Assembly: GCF_011516735.1 (NCBI RefSeq)
Contig: NZ_WOSX01000009.1
Location: 52,064 to 116,063, forward strand
DNA length: 64,000 bases
Source of the DNA: Acetobacter fallax
GTDB lineage: Bacteria; Pseudomonadota; Alphaproteobacteria; Acetobacterales; Acetobacteraceae
Direction: 5' to 3'
Numbering within the stretch: position 1 is the first letter of the stretch; every line of letters starts with the position of its first letter. This document shows positions 9,442 through 18,552 of the stretch, in pieces. The notes under the pieces were generated by a model. It saw only the letters and a program-made list of their open reading frames with translations, made no database searches and had not been told where the DNA came from. The translations under genes were made by a program, and so were the position numbers.

Positions 9442-9897
9442 ATGGACCGACCTCTTATCTCCGTTCTGAACGGACCCAACCTGAACATGCTTGGATTGCG
9501 CCAGCCGGAAGTGTACGGTCGCGCGACCCTTGACGATGTCGAACAACTCTGTGCGCAGGCGGCGGAACGACTGGATATTGGTATCGATTTCCGTCAAACC
9601 AACGGTGAGGGAGAGCTTATTTCCTGGGTTCAGGAATGCCGCGGACGGGCGCAGGGAATAATCATCAATCCGGCAGGTTACTCACATACGTCCATCGCAT
9701 TGCTCGACGCATTGCTCGCCGTGGATCTTCCTGTGATCGAAGTCCATATTTCGAATATTCACCGCCGCGAAGCATTCCGACATCAATCCTATGTATCACG
9801 TGGCGCTCTTGGCGTTATCTGTGGGCTGGGTGTGCAGGGATACGCGCTCGCGCTCCAGGCTATGACCGATATTATTCTCAGCGAGGACACGCAATGA
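9442..9897 (+). CDS. aroQ: Type II 3-dehydroquinate dehydratase
   Basis: 151 aa dodecameric enzyme of the shikimate pathway, converting 3-dehydroquinate to 3-dehydroshikimate. Family motifs are clear: LNGPNLNMLGLRQPEVYG at the N-terminus (catalytic Tyr, flexible-loop Arg), then DFRQTNGEGELISWVQ, IIINPAGYSHTSIALLDAL and VIEVHISNIHRREAFRHQS with the catalytic His. It overlaps accB by ATGA at 9894-9897, the usual aroQ-accB-accC arrangement of alphaproteobacteria. Confidence 0.96.
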   Translation: MDRPLISVLNGPNLNMLGLRQPEVYGRATLDDVEQLCAQAAERLDIGIDFRQTNGEGELISWVQECRGRAQGIIINPAGYSHTSIALLDALLAVDLPVIEVHISNIHRREAFRHQSYVSRGALGVICGLGVQGYALALQAMTDIILSEDTQ

Positions 9898-10352
9898 GCC
9901 GACTGCTCGTAGACGCAGATGCCATACGGGCATTGGCCGGCATCCTGACGGAAACAGGACTTACAGAGATTGAGATTGCGGAGAAGGACAGCCGTATACG
10001 GGTCGTACGCGCTGCGGCGCCAGCTGTTGCCCCTGTGCAGACAATCCCGGTTCAAACGATCGCCGCAGCCGGACCTGCTACGCCAGTCGCAGCTGCGCCA
10101 GCTGATTTTTCCAGGCATCCGGGCGCGGTTAACAGTCCGATGGTCGGAATTGCCTATCTGGCGCCTGATCCATCTTCCCCTCCATTCATCAGCATCGGAC
10201 AGGCAGTGACAGCCGGACAGACACTTCTGCTGATTGAAGCCATGAAGACCTTCAACCAGATCAAGTCCCCCAAAAGCGGGACTGTAAAACAGATCCTTAT
10301 CGAATCCGGTGACCCCGTTGAATTCGGTCAGCCACTCGTCATTGTTGAGTAA
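9894..10352 (+). CDS. accB: Acetyl-CoA carboxylase biotin carboxyl carrier protein
   Basis: 152 aa carrier of biotin for fatty-acid synthesis. I start at ATG 9894, coupled to the aroQ stop. An N-terminal helical region is joined by an Ala/Pro/Val-rich linker (about residues 40-75) to the biotinyl domain. The biotin lysine is in [15 protein letters not shown]; most homologues have EAMKMMN, so TF is a mild variant. The C-terminus [14 protein letters not shown] is typical. TAATG couples it to accC. Confidence 0.96.
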   Translation: MSRLLVDADAIRALAGILTETGLTEIEIAEKDSRIRVVRAAAPAVAPVQTIPVQTIAAAGPATPVAAAPADFSRHPGAVNSPMVGIAYLAPDPSSPPFISIGQAVTAGQTLLLIEAMKTFNQIKSPKSGTVKQILIESGDPVEFGQPLVIVE

Positions 10353-11695
10353 TGTTTTCCAAAATTCTGATCGCCAATCGCGGCGAAATTGCCCTGCGTA
10401 TCCTGCGGGCATGCCGCGAAATGGGGATCCGCACAGTAGCCGTACATTCGACGGCAGATGAAAGCGCGATGCATGTACGGCTTGCCGATGAGGCAGTCTG
10501 CATCGGGCCGCCATCAGCAAAAGACTCTTACCTGAATGTTGCTGCCATTCTTTCAGCGGCTACGATCACCGGAGCAGAAGCCATCCACCCCGGATATGGT
10601 TTCTTGTCGGAAAACGCGGATTTCGCTGAAACCGTCGAAGCGCATGGCCTGGCTTTTATTGGCCCGACCGCGGAACATATTCGCACTATGGGTGATAAAA
10701 TCACCGCCAAGACCACAATGCAGGCGCTTGGAGTGCCCCTGGTTCCAGGTTCGGCTGGCGAGCTTGCAACCCTGGACGAGGCGCGGGATGTCGCGGCGCA
10801 TGTCGGTTATCCGATTCTGATCAAAGCCACTGCCGGCGGTGGCGGACGTGGCATGAAAGTCGCTCATAGTGAAGATGAGCTGGCTGAAGCCTGGAGCGTC
10901 GCGCGAACGGAAGCGCTGGCAGCTTTTGGCAACGATGCCGTTTATCTGGAAAAATATCTCGATCGTCCCCGCCATATCGAATTACAAATTCTGGGCGATA
11001 CGCATGGAAATGTTGTGCATTTCGGCGAACGCGACTGCTCTCTCCAGAGGCGACATCAAAAACTGCTGGAGGAAGCGGGGTCGCCCGCTCTTTCTACAAA
11101 GGAACGTGATGCGATTGGAGCGACAGCCACAGCAGCTCTGGCAAAATTGGGCTATCGGAATGCGGGCACGCTGGAATTCCTGTATCAGGACGGGCAGTTC
11201 TCATTCATCGAGATGAATACCCGGCTGCAGGTAGAGCATCCGGTGACGGAAATGGTTTGCGATGTTGATCTCGTTCGCGAACAAATTCGTATCGCGGCGG
11301 GAGAAGAACTGGGTTACTCTCAGTCTGATATCAGTTTCTCCGGGCACGCGATTGAATGTCGTATCAACGCGGAAGATCCGGATACATTCATCCCAAGTCC
11401 CGGAACGATCACAGTATTTCATCCACCTGGTGGTCTGGGCGTCAGAATGGACAGCGCGATTTATACGGGTTATCGTGTGCCTCCGTTTTATGACAGCATG
11501 ATCGGCAAGCTGATCGTGCATGCACCAACGCGGGCGGCCGCCATTGCAAGAATGCAGCGTGCTCTGGATGAGATTGTCGTCGAAGGTGTAAAAACCGTCG
11601 TTCCGTTACATAAGCGCATTCTCTCCGATCCCGAGTTTCAGAGAGGGGACTATACCATCCATTGGCTGGAACGTTTCACGAGTCGGAAATATTGA
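10352..11695 (+). CDS. accC: Acetyl-CoA carboxylase biotin carboxylase subunit
   Basis: 447 aa ATP-grasp enzyme that carboxylates biotin on AccB. Visible: [20 protein letters not shown] at the start, [15 protein letters not shown], the glycine-rich ATP loop [30 protein letters not shown], and [16 protein letters not shown] with the catalytic Glu/Asn/Arg. Length matches the family. It overlaps accB by 1 bp and is followed by a strong hairpin at 11703-11739. Confidence 0.97.
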   Translation: MFSKILIANRGEIALRILRACREMGIRTVAVHSTADESAMHVRLADEAVCIGPPSAKDSYLNVAAILSAATITGAEAIHPGYGFLSENADFAETVEAHGLAFIGPTAEHIRTMGDKITAKTTMQALGVPLVPGSAGELATLDEARDVAAHVGYPILIKATAGGGGRGMKVAHSEDELAEAWSVARTEALAAFGNDAVYLEKYLDRPRHIELQILGDTHGNVVHFGERDCSLQRRHQKLLEEAGSPALSTKERDAIGATATAALAKLGYRNAGTLEFLYQDGQFSFIEMNTRLQVEHPVTEMVCDVDLVREQIRIAAGEELGYSQSDISFSGHAIECRINAEDPDTFIPSPGTITVFHPPGGLGVRMDSAIYTGYRVPPFYDSMIGKLIVHAPTRAAAIARMQRALDEIVVEGVKTVVPLHKRILSDPEFQRGDYTIHWLERFTSRKY

Positions 11696-11702
11696 TAGTC
11701 TA

Positions 11703-11745
11703 TAACGGCGCATGCCGCTTTTCAGCGCATGCGCCGTTACTTTAT
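11703..11745 (+). terminator. Terminator hairpin of the aroQ-accB-accC operon
   Basis: Perfect 13-bp stem (TAACGGCGCATGC and GCATGCGCCGTTA) with an 11-nt loop, 8 bp past the accC stop, followed by CTTTATCCTCTT. Typical position for an operon end. Confidence 0.8.
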
Positions 11746-12000
11746 CCTCTTCCCGAACATCGATCAGCACTATAAGGTCGTTACGATCGTGGAAAATTCA
11801 GAGACTAATCAGTGACCGCAGCGATCCTGATATATTTACCATAGACACAACCAAAATATTTTCGAGTAAATTAGTAAATGTACTCGAGATTATTTAGTTC
11901 CTGCCCGAACCCGGACGGTTACTCCACAGCCGACAAGAGCCTCTTTCGTCGATCAGAATCAGTTGATTGTTGTGAGAACCTGTTTCGCTATTAAATTAAG

Positions 12001-12190
12001 GCTAATCGGTAGCAATACGGCACTCCCGATGGAACACTCGCCGATGAGATGACAGGAAAGCTCATCCGCTCAAACGCCAACCGATTATCCTGATCGCCAG
12101 GTCCTGACGGCGTGCATTACTTACATGAAAAGCCTGAAGCGCCTTGTAAGCCTGGCCGGGAACCCGGGGCCACAAGACGCCGGCTTCATC
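12001..12190 (+). promoter_or_regulatory. Structured untranslated region upstream of purH, unassigned
   Basis: The 600-bp gap between accC and purH has no credible gene. Within it are nested inverted repeats. TAATCGGT (12003-12010) pairs with ACCGATTA (12080-12087) and encloses GATGAG/CTCATC (12043-12048, 12061-12066). CGGCGT (12108-12113) pairs with ACGCCG (12177-12182) and encloses CTTGT/ACAAG (12143-12147, 12172-12176) and a GGCC/GGCC hairpin. It could be a leader RNA controlling purH or a separate small RNA. ZTP riboswitches are known before purH, but I do not see their conserved core. 11746-12000 shows nothing I can name. Confidence 0.35.
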
Positions 12191-12295
12191 TCTGTTGCCA
12201 ATGCAAGGGGGGCTGGTTAATTACGCCGCGAGATCGTCATCTGCATTGTTGAGGATGCACGAAAACCACAGCGACGCCGAGAAAGAGAGTTTCCG

Positions 12296-13876
12296 ATGAG
12301 TCAGCCGTCCCTTCTGCCTGTAAGACGCGCCCTTCTTTCCGTCTCAGACAAGGCCGGGCTTATCGGGCTCGCACAGGCCCTTGTGGCTCAGGGGGCAGAA
12401 ATCCTCTCAACCGGAGGATCGGCCAGAGTTCTCCGTGAGGCACGCTTGCTCGTAACCGAAGTCTCTGACCATACGGGGTTTCCGGAAATTCTGGATGGTC
12501 GGGTCAAAACACTCGTGCCGCAGATTCACGGCGGCATTCTTGGGCGTCGCGACATGCCTGAGCACGTAGCCCAGATGGAAACTCACGGGATTGCTCCGAT
12601 CGATCTCATAGCCGTCAATCTTTATCCCTTCGAAGCTACCGTAGCCTCAGGAGCTTCGGATGATGACTGCATAGAAAACATCGATATTGGCGGGCCGGCG
12701 CTGATTCGTGCTGCTGCCAAAAACCATCCTCATGTGGTGGTGCTGACTGACCCTGATCAGTATGGCAGGCTTCTCGCGGCTCTCAGCGAAGGTGGAACAA
12801 CGCTTGAAACAAGGCGAGAACTTGCCGGGGCAGCTTACGCACGTACAGCCTCATATGACGCTGCGATTTCCGCGTGGTTTGCTGAAAAACGTGGCGACGT
12901 CCTTCCTGAGCGTTTCACCCTGGCCGGTCAGCGGCGTGAAGTGCTCCGCTACGGCGAGAACCCGCACCAGAAAGCTGCCTTTTACACTGATGGCAGCAAG
13001 CGCCCTGGCGTTGCGACAGCACGTCAGATCCAGGGAAAAACACTGTCTTACAACAATCTGAATGATACTGACGCGGCTTTTGAAGCTGTTGCGGAGTTTG
13101 AATTGCCGGCGGTCGTAATCGTCAAACATGCCAATCCCTGTGGTGTCGCAACCGCAGCCACTTTTGTCAGTGCGTGGGACAACGCGCTGCGCTGTGATCC
13201 TGTTTCAGCTTTTGGTGGCATCGTTGCGCTGAATGGAACTCTGGATGCAGCTACAGCTGCAAAAATCGCCACGATTTTCACAGAAGTTATCGTCGCTCCC
13301 GATGCTACTGATGCAGCTAAGGAGATACTCGCGCGGAAGAAAAATCTCCGGCTCCTCCTGACTGATGCTCTGCCTGATCCAGAGGAAGGCGGAGTCATTG
13401 TGCGCTCCGTCGCCGGTGGCTTCCTGGCCCAGACGCGAGATAATGGACGGATCGATACAACTCATCTGAAAGTTGTGACCAGACGTGCTCCAACCGTTGA
13501 AGAGATGAAGGATCTCCTCTTCGCCTTCCGTGTGGCCAAACACGTAAAATCAAACGCTATTGTATACGCTAAAGACGGCGCGACCGTTGGAATTGGTGCC
13601 GGCCAGATGAGCCGCGTCGATTCCGCTCGTATCGCCGCAAGCAAAAGTGCTGAAGCAGCTGCGGCTCTTGGGCACAGCGATCCACTGACAAAAGGCAGTG
13701 TTGTCGCTTCCGATGCTTTTTTCCCTTTCGCGGATGGCCTCGAGACCATCGTGTCTGCGGGTGCGACTGCCGTGATTCAACCAGGCGGATCCATCCGGGA
13801 CGATGAGGTCATTGCGGCCGCCGACGCAGCCGGAATTGCAATGGTTTTTACTGGTATGCGTCACTTCCGACACTGA
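12296..13876 (+). CDS. purH: Bifunctional AICAR formyltransferase / IMP cyclohydrolase
   Basis: 526 aa enzyme for the last two steps of IMP synthesis. The N-terminal cyclohydrolase (MGS-like) domain shows [30 protein letters not shown] and [19 protein letters not shown]. The C-terminal transformylase domain shows [26 protein letters not shown] (catalytic Lys-His), and the closing [20 protein letters not shown] and [11 protein letters not shown]. Full length. It is apart from the other purine genes (20.9-27.6 kb), with its own long leader. Confidence 0.97.
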   Translation: MSQPSLLPVRRALLSVSDKAGLIGLAQALVAQGAEILSTGGSARVLREARLLVTEVSDHTGFPEILDGRVKTLVPQIHGGILGRRDMPEHVAQMETHGIAPIDLIAVNLYPFEATVASGASDDDCIENIDIGGPALIRAAAKNHPHVVVLTDPDQYGRLLAALSEGGTTLETRRELAGAAYARTASYDAAISAWFAEKRGDVLPERFTLAGQRREVLRYGENPHQKAAFYTDGSKRPGVATARQIQGKTLSYNNLNDTDAAFEAVAEFELPAVVIVKHANPCGVATAATFVSAWDNALRCDPVSAFGGIVALNGTLDAATAAKIATIFTEVIVAPDATDAAKEILARKKNLRLLLTDALPDPEEGGVIVRSVAGGFLAQTRDNGRIDTTHLKVVTRRAPTVEEMKDLLFAFRVAKHVKSNAIVYAKDGATVGIGAGQMSRVDSARIAASKSAEAAAALGHSDPLTKGSVVASDAFFPFADGLETIVSAGATAVIQPGGSIRDDEVIAAADAAGIAMVFTGMRHFRH

Positions 13877-13998
13877 CCCGCTGACATCTCGCTTGTCCTG
13901 TGACATGCCTCATGTCGCTATAAGCATTGTTTTTTCGCCATGCAGTCTGGCGCAACCTGATAAGTGGTTCACCGGATGTGCGAATGCCTGGATCTGTC

Positions 13999-14715
13999 AT
14001 GCGTCAGTTTTTTCATTTTATGGCAATCGTTTTCGGAACAGCGACCACTTGCGCGGTGTTTCCTGCCTGTGCCGCGAATACGGGCAATGTTTCCGTTTAT
14101 GATTTTTCTGTACTCCCGAGCTTCAACGGAACAGTGGCGCAATATCTTCCTTCTCCCGGCGGTGGCGTTACAGGAGTGCTTCTGACGGACGGAACTGAGG
14201 TACTGGTCTCTTCGGACCTGGCATGGGCCTTACCCAAGATCGTGAAACGTGGAGAGCATATTACGGGAACAGGCCTCAAAGGCAAAACGTTGCCGCTCGT
14301 CAGAGCCTTCACGATCTCAGGCCCGCATGGAGAACGTACTGAGGATACAGGCATCACGATGCCCCGGCACTCACCTGAGATGATCGCCGGACCTGATATT
14401 GCTGCTCATGGCACAGTCTGGATGCGCCTCTATGATGTTCAGGGAGCGCTAAATGGTGTGGTCCTGAAAGACCACACAGTTGTCAAAGTTCCGCCCGGCG
14501 CTGCAGCACGAATTGCGACATGGCTTGTACCGGGTGCTACGGTTTTTGCTGCCGGCCCGGGCACATCGGGGGAACTGGGTGTCGCTATCAATGCCCATGA
14601 GATTGGACCAGACAGCCATCAGCTCATTTCTCTGGCTGCTGAAGATGCTCCTCCTCCCGGACCGCCGCCGGGGTCACCGGGCTATGATATTATCTCTGCC
14701 GCTGAGACCCACTGA
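13999..14715 (+). CDS. Exported protein of unknown function
   Basis: 238 aa from ATG 13999, chosen because a signal peptide follows directly (MRQFFHFMAIVFGTATTC to ACAAN). An in-frame frame open to TTG 13927 adds 24 unlikely residues. The mature part seems to carry two similar halves: VAQYLPSPGGGVTGVLLTDG-type (about residues 45-70) and VWMRLYDVQGALNGVVLKDH (about 135-160). Each pairs a strand, a turn and a V-L-K/T-D-G/H-T step, followed by a Val-rich strand, so a duplicated small beta domain is likely. A Pro-rich tail (PPPGPPPGSPG) ends it. No family recognised. It lies 122 bp after purH on the same strand. Confidence 0.7.
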   Translation: MRQFFHFMAIVFGTATTCAVFPACAANTGNVSVYDFSVLPSFNGTVAQYLPSPGGGVTGVLLTDGTEVLVSSDLAWALPKIVKRGEHITGTGLKGKTLPLVRAFTISGPHGERTEDTGITMPRHSPEMIAGPDIAAHGTVWMRLYDVQGALNGVVLKDHTVVKVPPGAAARIATWLVPGATVFAAGPGTSGELGVAINAHEIGPDSHQLISLAAEDAPPPGPPPGSPGYDIISAAETH

Positions 14716-14789
14716 CCGATAACGGGCGACACTGACCCGGAGTGTTTGCTGTGCATGTAAATCTGCATGAAAAAATTATTACTGAGTAA

Positions 14790-15183
14790 ATGCGTCGCCT
14801 ACTTTGGGTGGCGTTTTCACGTTTCCGACTACTGATTATGGTGGCTATTTTCATCTGCATGGCCAGTCGTCGCCTTGGGCGTGCATGCCGTCGTCACACT
14901 GGACGGCGCCGGATGGGCACAGGACTGGCGGCAAGCTCAGCCTTGCCAGACAAGACAATATCAGCCTTCTGCACCTGCGCTCTATTCTCCGGAGCTGAAC
15001 CCGGTCGAAAATGTCTGGCAGCTTCTGCGATCGAATTATCTCGCCAACCGCGCCTTCAAAACCACCGAGAACATCGTCAGCGCTTGTTGTGATGCATGGA
15101 ACACATTCGTCGCACTTCACGACAGAATACGCTCAATCGCTTCAAGACCATGGACACAACAGGTCAATATGTATAGCCGTTGA
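14790..15183 (+). pseudogene. IS630-family transposase remnant, frameshifted
   Basis: Only the C-terminal part of a DDE transposase remains, spread over two or more frames. One frame gives DNISLLHL, and the next gives ALYSPELNPVENVWQLLRSN (catalytic Glu in SPELNPVENVW) to DRIRSIASR, ending at TGA 15181-15183. GVHAVVTLDGAGW earlier is the second catalytic-Asp region. The start and most of the N-terminal domain are missing, so it is not functional. Confidence 0.75.
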
Positions 15184-15185
15184 TA

Positions 15186-15374
15186 TTATACCAACCCGCA
15201 TAATAGATTGACCATCATAAAGGAGCCCGGGACCCGGGAGGGACCTCAGGCCCCTTCACACCGATCTGTTGAATAACAAACCAGTTTCCAGAGGTCTGTG
15301 ACCTTTAGTTGGATGCGGGCCGGAGCCCCGGGACGCTCTTTTCATGTGTCAGCCTCAACGCTGGCTGGTATTAA
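15186..15374. repeat. MITE-like repeat, short copy
   Basis: About 189 bp bounded by TTATACCAACC and an inverted GGCTGGTATTAA. Its inner part (15240-15360) matches 39262-39383 closely: CAGGCCCCTTCAC..CGATCTGTTGA, then a GGTCTG-GACCTTT palindrome, GGAGCCCCGGGAC, and GTCAGC..CAACGCTGG. No coding capacity. It fills the gap between the IS630 remnant and trmB. Confidence 0.65.
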
Positions 15375-15393
15375 TCTTAAAAATGAAAACGCC

Positions 15394-16140
15394 TTAGCGC
15401 CGGATAAAACGCCAGTAAAATGGCTGGCGACCAGCCTTAATCGCTTTTGCTTCATATCGCGTGGGCGGCCAGTCATCAGGGCGAATTGTTACCGCCTCAG
15501 CGATCTCAAAGAGATTCTGATTTTCCATCACTTCCTCGACCCAGGCCTGATAGGTCGGGTCATCGCTGGCAACTCTCCATTCAGAACCCGGTTTCAATAC
15601 CCGCGCTACAAGTGACAGATTTCCCGGGTGAACAAAGCGACGTTTAGCATGCCGGGCTTTTGGCCACGGGTCAGGAAACATCAGAAATAGTCGATCAAGT
15701 GATGCTTCCGGCAACTGTGCCAGAAGCAATCTTGCATCGTCATCCCAGACTCTTAGCGTGGGTGGAAGAGGCGCTGTCGCTTCCTGTCCTTCAGGAAATA
15801 ATCTGGAGAGAAGCGAACAGAGACCATTCTCGAATACTTCCGAAGCAATATACCCTACCGCAGGATATGCGGCGACCTGAGCAACAACATGCTCTCCTCC
15901 GCCAAACCCGACTTCCAGCCAGATTTGCTTTGGCTGAACCGTGAAGGCCGATGCCGGGGATCCGGCGTCCCGCAGCGGAAAACGTATGCGAGGAAGTGCT
16001 TCGTCAATCAGACACTGCTGACGTTGCCGCAGCGGTCGTCCCTTTTGTCGCCCATAAAGACGCGGAGCTGGCGGCTTTACCTCAGCCACAATATGTTGTG
16101 GCTGAGGTTCCTTCGACACTATCTTTATCTGCTCCATCAT
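15394..16140 (-). CDS. trmB: tRNA (guanine-N7-)-methyltransferase
   Basis: 248 aa SAM-dependent enzyme that makes m7G46 in the tRNA variable loop. The SAM site is IWLEVGFGGGEHVVAQVAA (about residues 93-111). The TrmB signature LFLMFPDPWPKARHAKRRFV carries the catalytic Asp and tRNA contacts, and the C-terminus TRYEAKAIKAGRQPFYW is typical. A 40-residue basic N-terminal extension includes RLYGRQKGRPLR. It starts 15 bp after metK and is last in the dapB-metK-trmB set. Confidence 0.93.
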   Translation of the reverse strand: MMEQIKIVSKEPQPQHIVAEVKPPAPRLYGRQKGRPLRQRQQCLIDEALPRIRFPLRDAGSPASAFTVQPKQIWLEVGFGGGEHVVAQVAAYPAVGYIASEVFENGLCSLLSRLFPEGQEATAPLPPTLRVWDDDARLLLAQLPEASLDRLFLMFPDPWPKARHAKRRFVHPGNLSLVARVLKPGSEWRVASDDPTYQAWVEEVMENQNLFEIAEAVTIRPDDWPPTRYEAKAIKAGRQPFYWRFIRR

Positions 16141-16155
16141 ACCCCGATTGCAGTC

Positions 16156-17343
16156 TCAGCGGTTAAAAGCACCGCGAAGAGCATCGACTAGGTCGATCCG
16201 TTCCCATGGGAATGTGTCACGCACCTCATCGGGCGTACGACCGAAGTGACCATAGGCAGATGTTTCTGTATATATCGGGCGATTCAGACGCAGATGCTGG
16301 CGAATACCACGTGGCGACAGATTCATCACTTCGCGCAGAACCTGTCCGAGCTTCGTTTCGTCGACATCTTTACCAGTGCCGTCAAGATCGACATAGACTG
16401 AAAGGGGATGCGATACGCCGATGGCATAAGAGATCTGCAACGTACAACGATCCGCAAGCCCTGCTGCCACAACATTTTTCGCCAGGTAGCGACAGGCATA
16501 AGCGGCCGAACGATCGACTTTCGTCGGATCCTTCCCCGAAAACGCGCCGCCACCATGCGGAGCAGCGCCACCGTAGGTATCGACAATAATTTTACGGCCA
16601 GTCAGACCGGCATCACCATCAGGGCCACCAATGACGAAAATTCCGGTAGGATTCACATAGAATTCATCTTCCGGCGGGAGCCAGCCATCAGGCAGAACAT
16701 CGGCGACAATTGCCCTGAGTTCATCTCGCAAAGCATTCTGGCTCATACCTTCATCATGTTGCGTGGAAATCACAACAGATGTTGCACCAACCGGCTTACC
16801 GTTCACATAACGCAAAGTAACCTGGCTTTTTGCATCTGGCTGGAGACCAGCAGCACGCGAATCACCTGCACGACGCAGGTCACGCATCGTCTTCAGAATT
16901 TTGTGCGAGTAGAAAAGTGGCGCCGGCATAAGAGTTTCGGTTTCATCTGTCGCGAACCCAAACATGATGCCCTGATCGCCTGCGCCCTCATCCTTATTAT
17001 CGGCGCTGTCGACACCAACAGCGATATCAGCGGACTGAGCGTGAAGATAATTAGCAATTTCGGCGTTTTTCCAGGAAAAACCAGGCTGGTCGTAACCAAT
17101 ATCCCGAATTGCCTCCCGCGTCGCCTCAATCAGGCTATCTGAAGTCACAGATGCCGGACCTCGCACTTCACCTGCCAGGATGACGCGATTGGTTGTTACC
17201 AGCGTCTCGCACGCCACTCGTGATTCAGGATCTGCCATCAGATACGCGTCCAGAACGGTATCACTAATCCGATCAGCCACTTTATCCGGGTGGCCTTCGG
17301 ACACTGATTCTGAAGTAAACAGGAACTCGCCGTGCTTGATCAT
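16156..17343 (-). CDS. metK: S-adenosylmethionine synthetase
   Basis: 395 aa enzyme making SAM from methionine and ATP. I chose ATG 17343 because [20 protein letters not shown] is the normal N-terminus. The frame is open to 17412, but that adds 23 residues with no homology and no ribosome site. Active-site motifs: [12 protein letters not shown], then [13 protein letters not shown] (ATP site), [20 protein letters not shown] and [18 protein letters not shown] (P loop). Between it and dapB there is a 182-bp gap that may hold its own promoter. Confidence 0.96.
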   Translation of the reverse strand: MIKHGEFLFTSESVSEGHPDKVADRISDTVLDAYLMADPESRVACETLVTTNRVILAGEVRGPASVTSDSLIEATREAIRDIGYDQPGFSWKNAEIANYLHAQSADIAVGVDSADNKDEGAGDQGIMFGFATDETETLMPAPLFYSHKILKTMRDLRRAGDSRAAGLQPDAKSQVTLRYVNGKPVGATSVVISTQHDEGMSQNALRDELRAIVADVLPDGWLPPEDEFYVNPTGIFVIGGPDGDAGLTGRKIIVDTYGGAAPHGGGAFSGKDPTKVDRSAAYACRYLAKNVVAAGLADRCTLQISYAIGVSHPLSVYVDLDGTGKDVDETKLGQVLREVMNLSPRGIRQHLRLNRPIYTETSAYGHFGRTPDEVRDTFPWERIDLVDALRGAFNR

Positions 17344-17525
17344 GATTGTGCCGACTGCCTCACTAAAAGGTGGAATTATCGCGACCCCGCGAACATTGCG
17401 CCTGGGAGGCATGTCGTTTGACGGAGGATATGCCGCTGGTCAAGACGCGGGTCTGTTAATCTGGGTCACACGAGATGGGATACAGTGCCATAGCGACCTC
17501 ACTGGCCGCTACATGGTCTTGCTAT

Positions 17526-18326
17526 TTATTCAAGACCCAACACGTCGTCCATTGAATAATGACCTGGATGCTGACCAGACACCCACCCGGCAGCCCGCAC
17601 AGCGCCATCAGCAAACACCCGCCGGTCGAATGCGCGATGACCCAGTTCGATCTGTTCTGTGGCTGAAGTGAAAAGCAAGGTATGTTCTCCCACGATCTGC
17701 CCGCCCCGCAATGCGGCGAAACCTATTGCTCCGGTCTTGCGTGGCCCGCACTGCCCCTCCCTGGCAGGCTCTCTGACTGCAGCCAGTGTTGTCTGCCTGC
17801 CTTCCGCAACCGCTTCACCAATAGCAAGAGCGGTGCCTGACGGAGCGTCGACTTTCTGACGATGATGCATTTCCACGATTTCGGCATCATATTGTTCTGC
17901 CGACAGTACAGCCCCCATTTCGCGAGCAATACGCATAACAAGCGTCACCCCTGTCGAAAAATTCGCAGCCTGCACTACCGGAATCCGCATTGCGGCTGCA
18001 TCCACCGCACGCTGATCGCTGGCAGTTAATCCAGTCGTTCCAAGTACCCATGGGACACCCGCATCCGCCAGAACAGCCGCGTGCGGAATAACTGTCGACG
18101 CATGCGTAAAGTCGATGACAACATCAACGTCGCCTACCAATTCGGAGATATCATTCACAAGCCTGAAACCATCCGGCAATGGATCAGACGCCAGCGCTTC
18201 ATCGTCGATTTGCCGGGAGGTGCCTGCAACCACGACAAAGCCAGATTCTACAGAACTCTGAGCCAGCCTCCGCCCCATCCGGCCGGCAATGCCGGTTATG
18301 CCAACGCGTAACGGATGAGGCGTCAT
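17526..18326 (-). CDS. dapB: 4-hydroxy-tetrahydrodipicolinate reductase
   Basis: 266 aa NAD(P)H-dependent reductase of the lysine/diaminopimelate pathway. The dinucleotide fold begins VGITGIAGRMGRRLAQ. VVIDFTHASTV and VLGTTGLTASD follow. The catalytic His-His and Lys are in EMHHRQKVDAPSGTALAIGE. The C-terminal GHRAFDRRVFADGAVRAAGW is as expected. Upstream, 18327-18552 contains strong hairpins (see 18364-18397). Confidence 0.96.
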   Translation of the reverse strand: MTPHPLRVGITGIAGRMGRRLAQSSVESGFVVVAGTSRQIDDEALASDPLPDGFRLVNDISELVGDVDVVIDFTHASTVIPHAAVLADAGVPWVLGTTGLTASDQRAVDAAAMRIPVVQAANFSTGVTLVMRIAREMGAVLSAEQYDAEIVEMHHRQKVDAPSGTALAIGEAVAEGRQTTLAAVREPAREGQCGPRKTGAIGFAALRGGQIVGEHTLLFTSATEQIELGHRAFDRRVFADGAVRAAGWVSGQHPGHYSMDDVLGLE

Positions 18327-18363
18327 CGCAGCAAAAATCCTTCAAATACTGGGGAATCAGGGT

Positions 18364-18397
18364 GGCGACGCGACCTGGGGGGAAGGACCGCGTCGCC
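18364..18397. promoter_or_regulatory. Strong hairpin upstream of dapB
   Basis: Perfect 9-bp inverted repeat GGCGACGCG / CGCGTCGCC with a 16-nt loop, about 40 bp before the dapB start. A second inverted repeat, GGGGACC..GGACCCC with CCATGG inside, lies about 25-40 bp further on. Cardiolipin synthase transcription also comes towards this gap, so one hairpin could end that transcript and the other could sit in the dapB leader. No T tract is present. Confidence 0.4.
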
Positions 18398-18552
18398 GGT
18401 ATTCATCCACGGTGCGAGTTTGGGGGACCACCATGGACCCCATTCTCCTACGACGTTTGCAACACTGGTTCAATGTTCAGGCATGTCGCTTTAACACAGA
18501 CAGTTACCGCATTTCTCCGTTGCTCTGACACAATGGAGAAAGATAAATTTTC

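Noticed and set aside
11712..11897. Short plus-strand frame after accC
   Set aside because: It begins inside the terminator hairpin and reads a Ser/Ile-rich random sequence.
12001..12250. ZTP riboswitch or tRNA upstream of purH
   Set aside because: The conserved ZTP core and a tRNA T-loop (GTTCRANYC in a cloverleaf) are not seen; only unassigned stems are supported.
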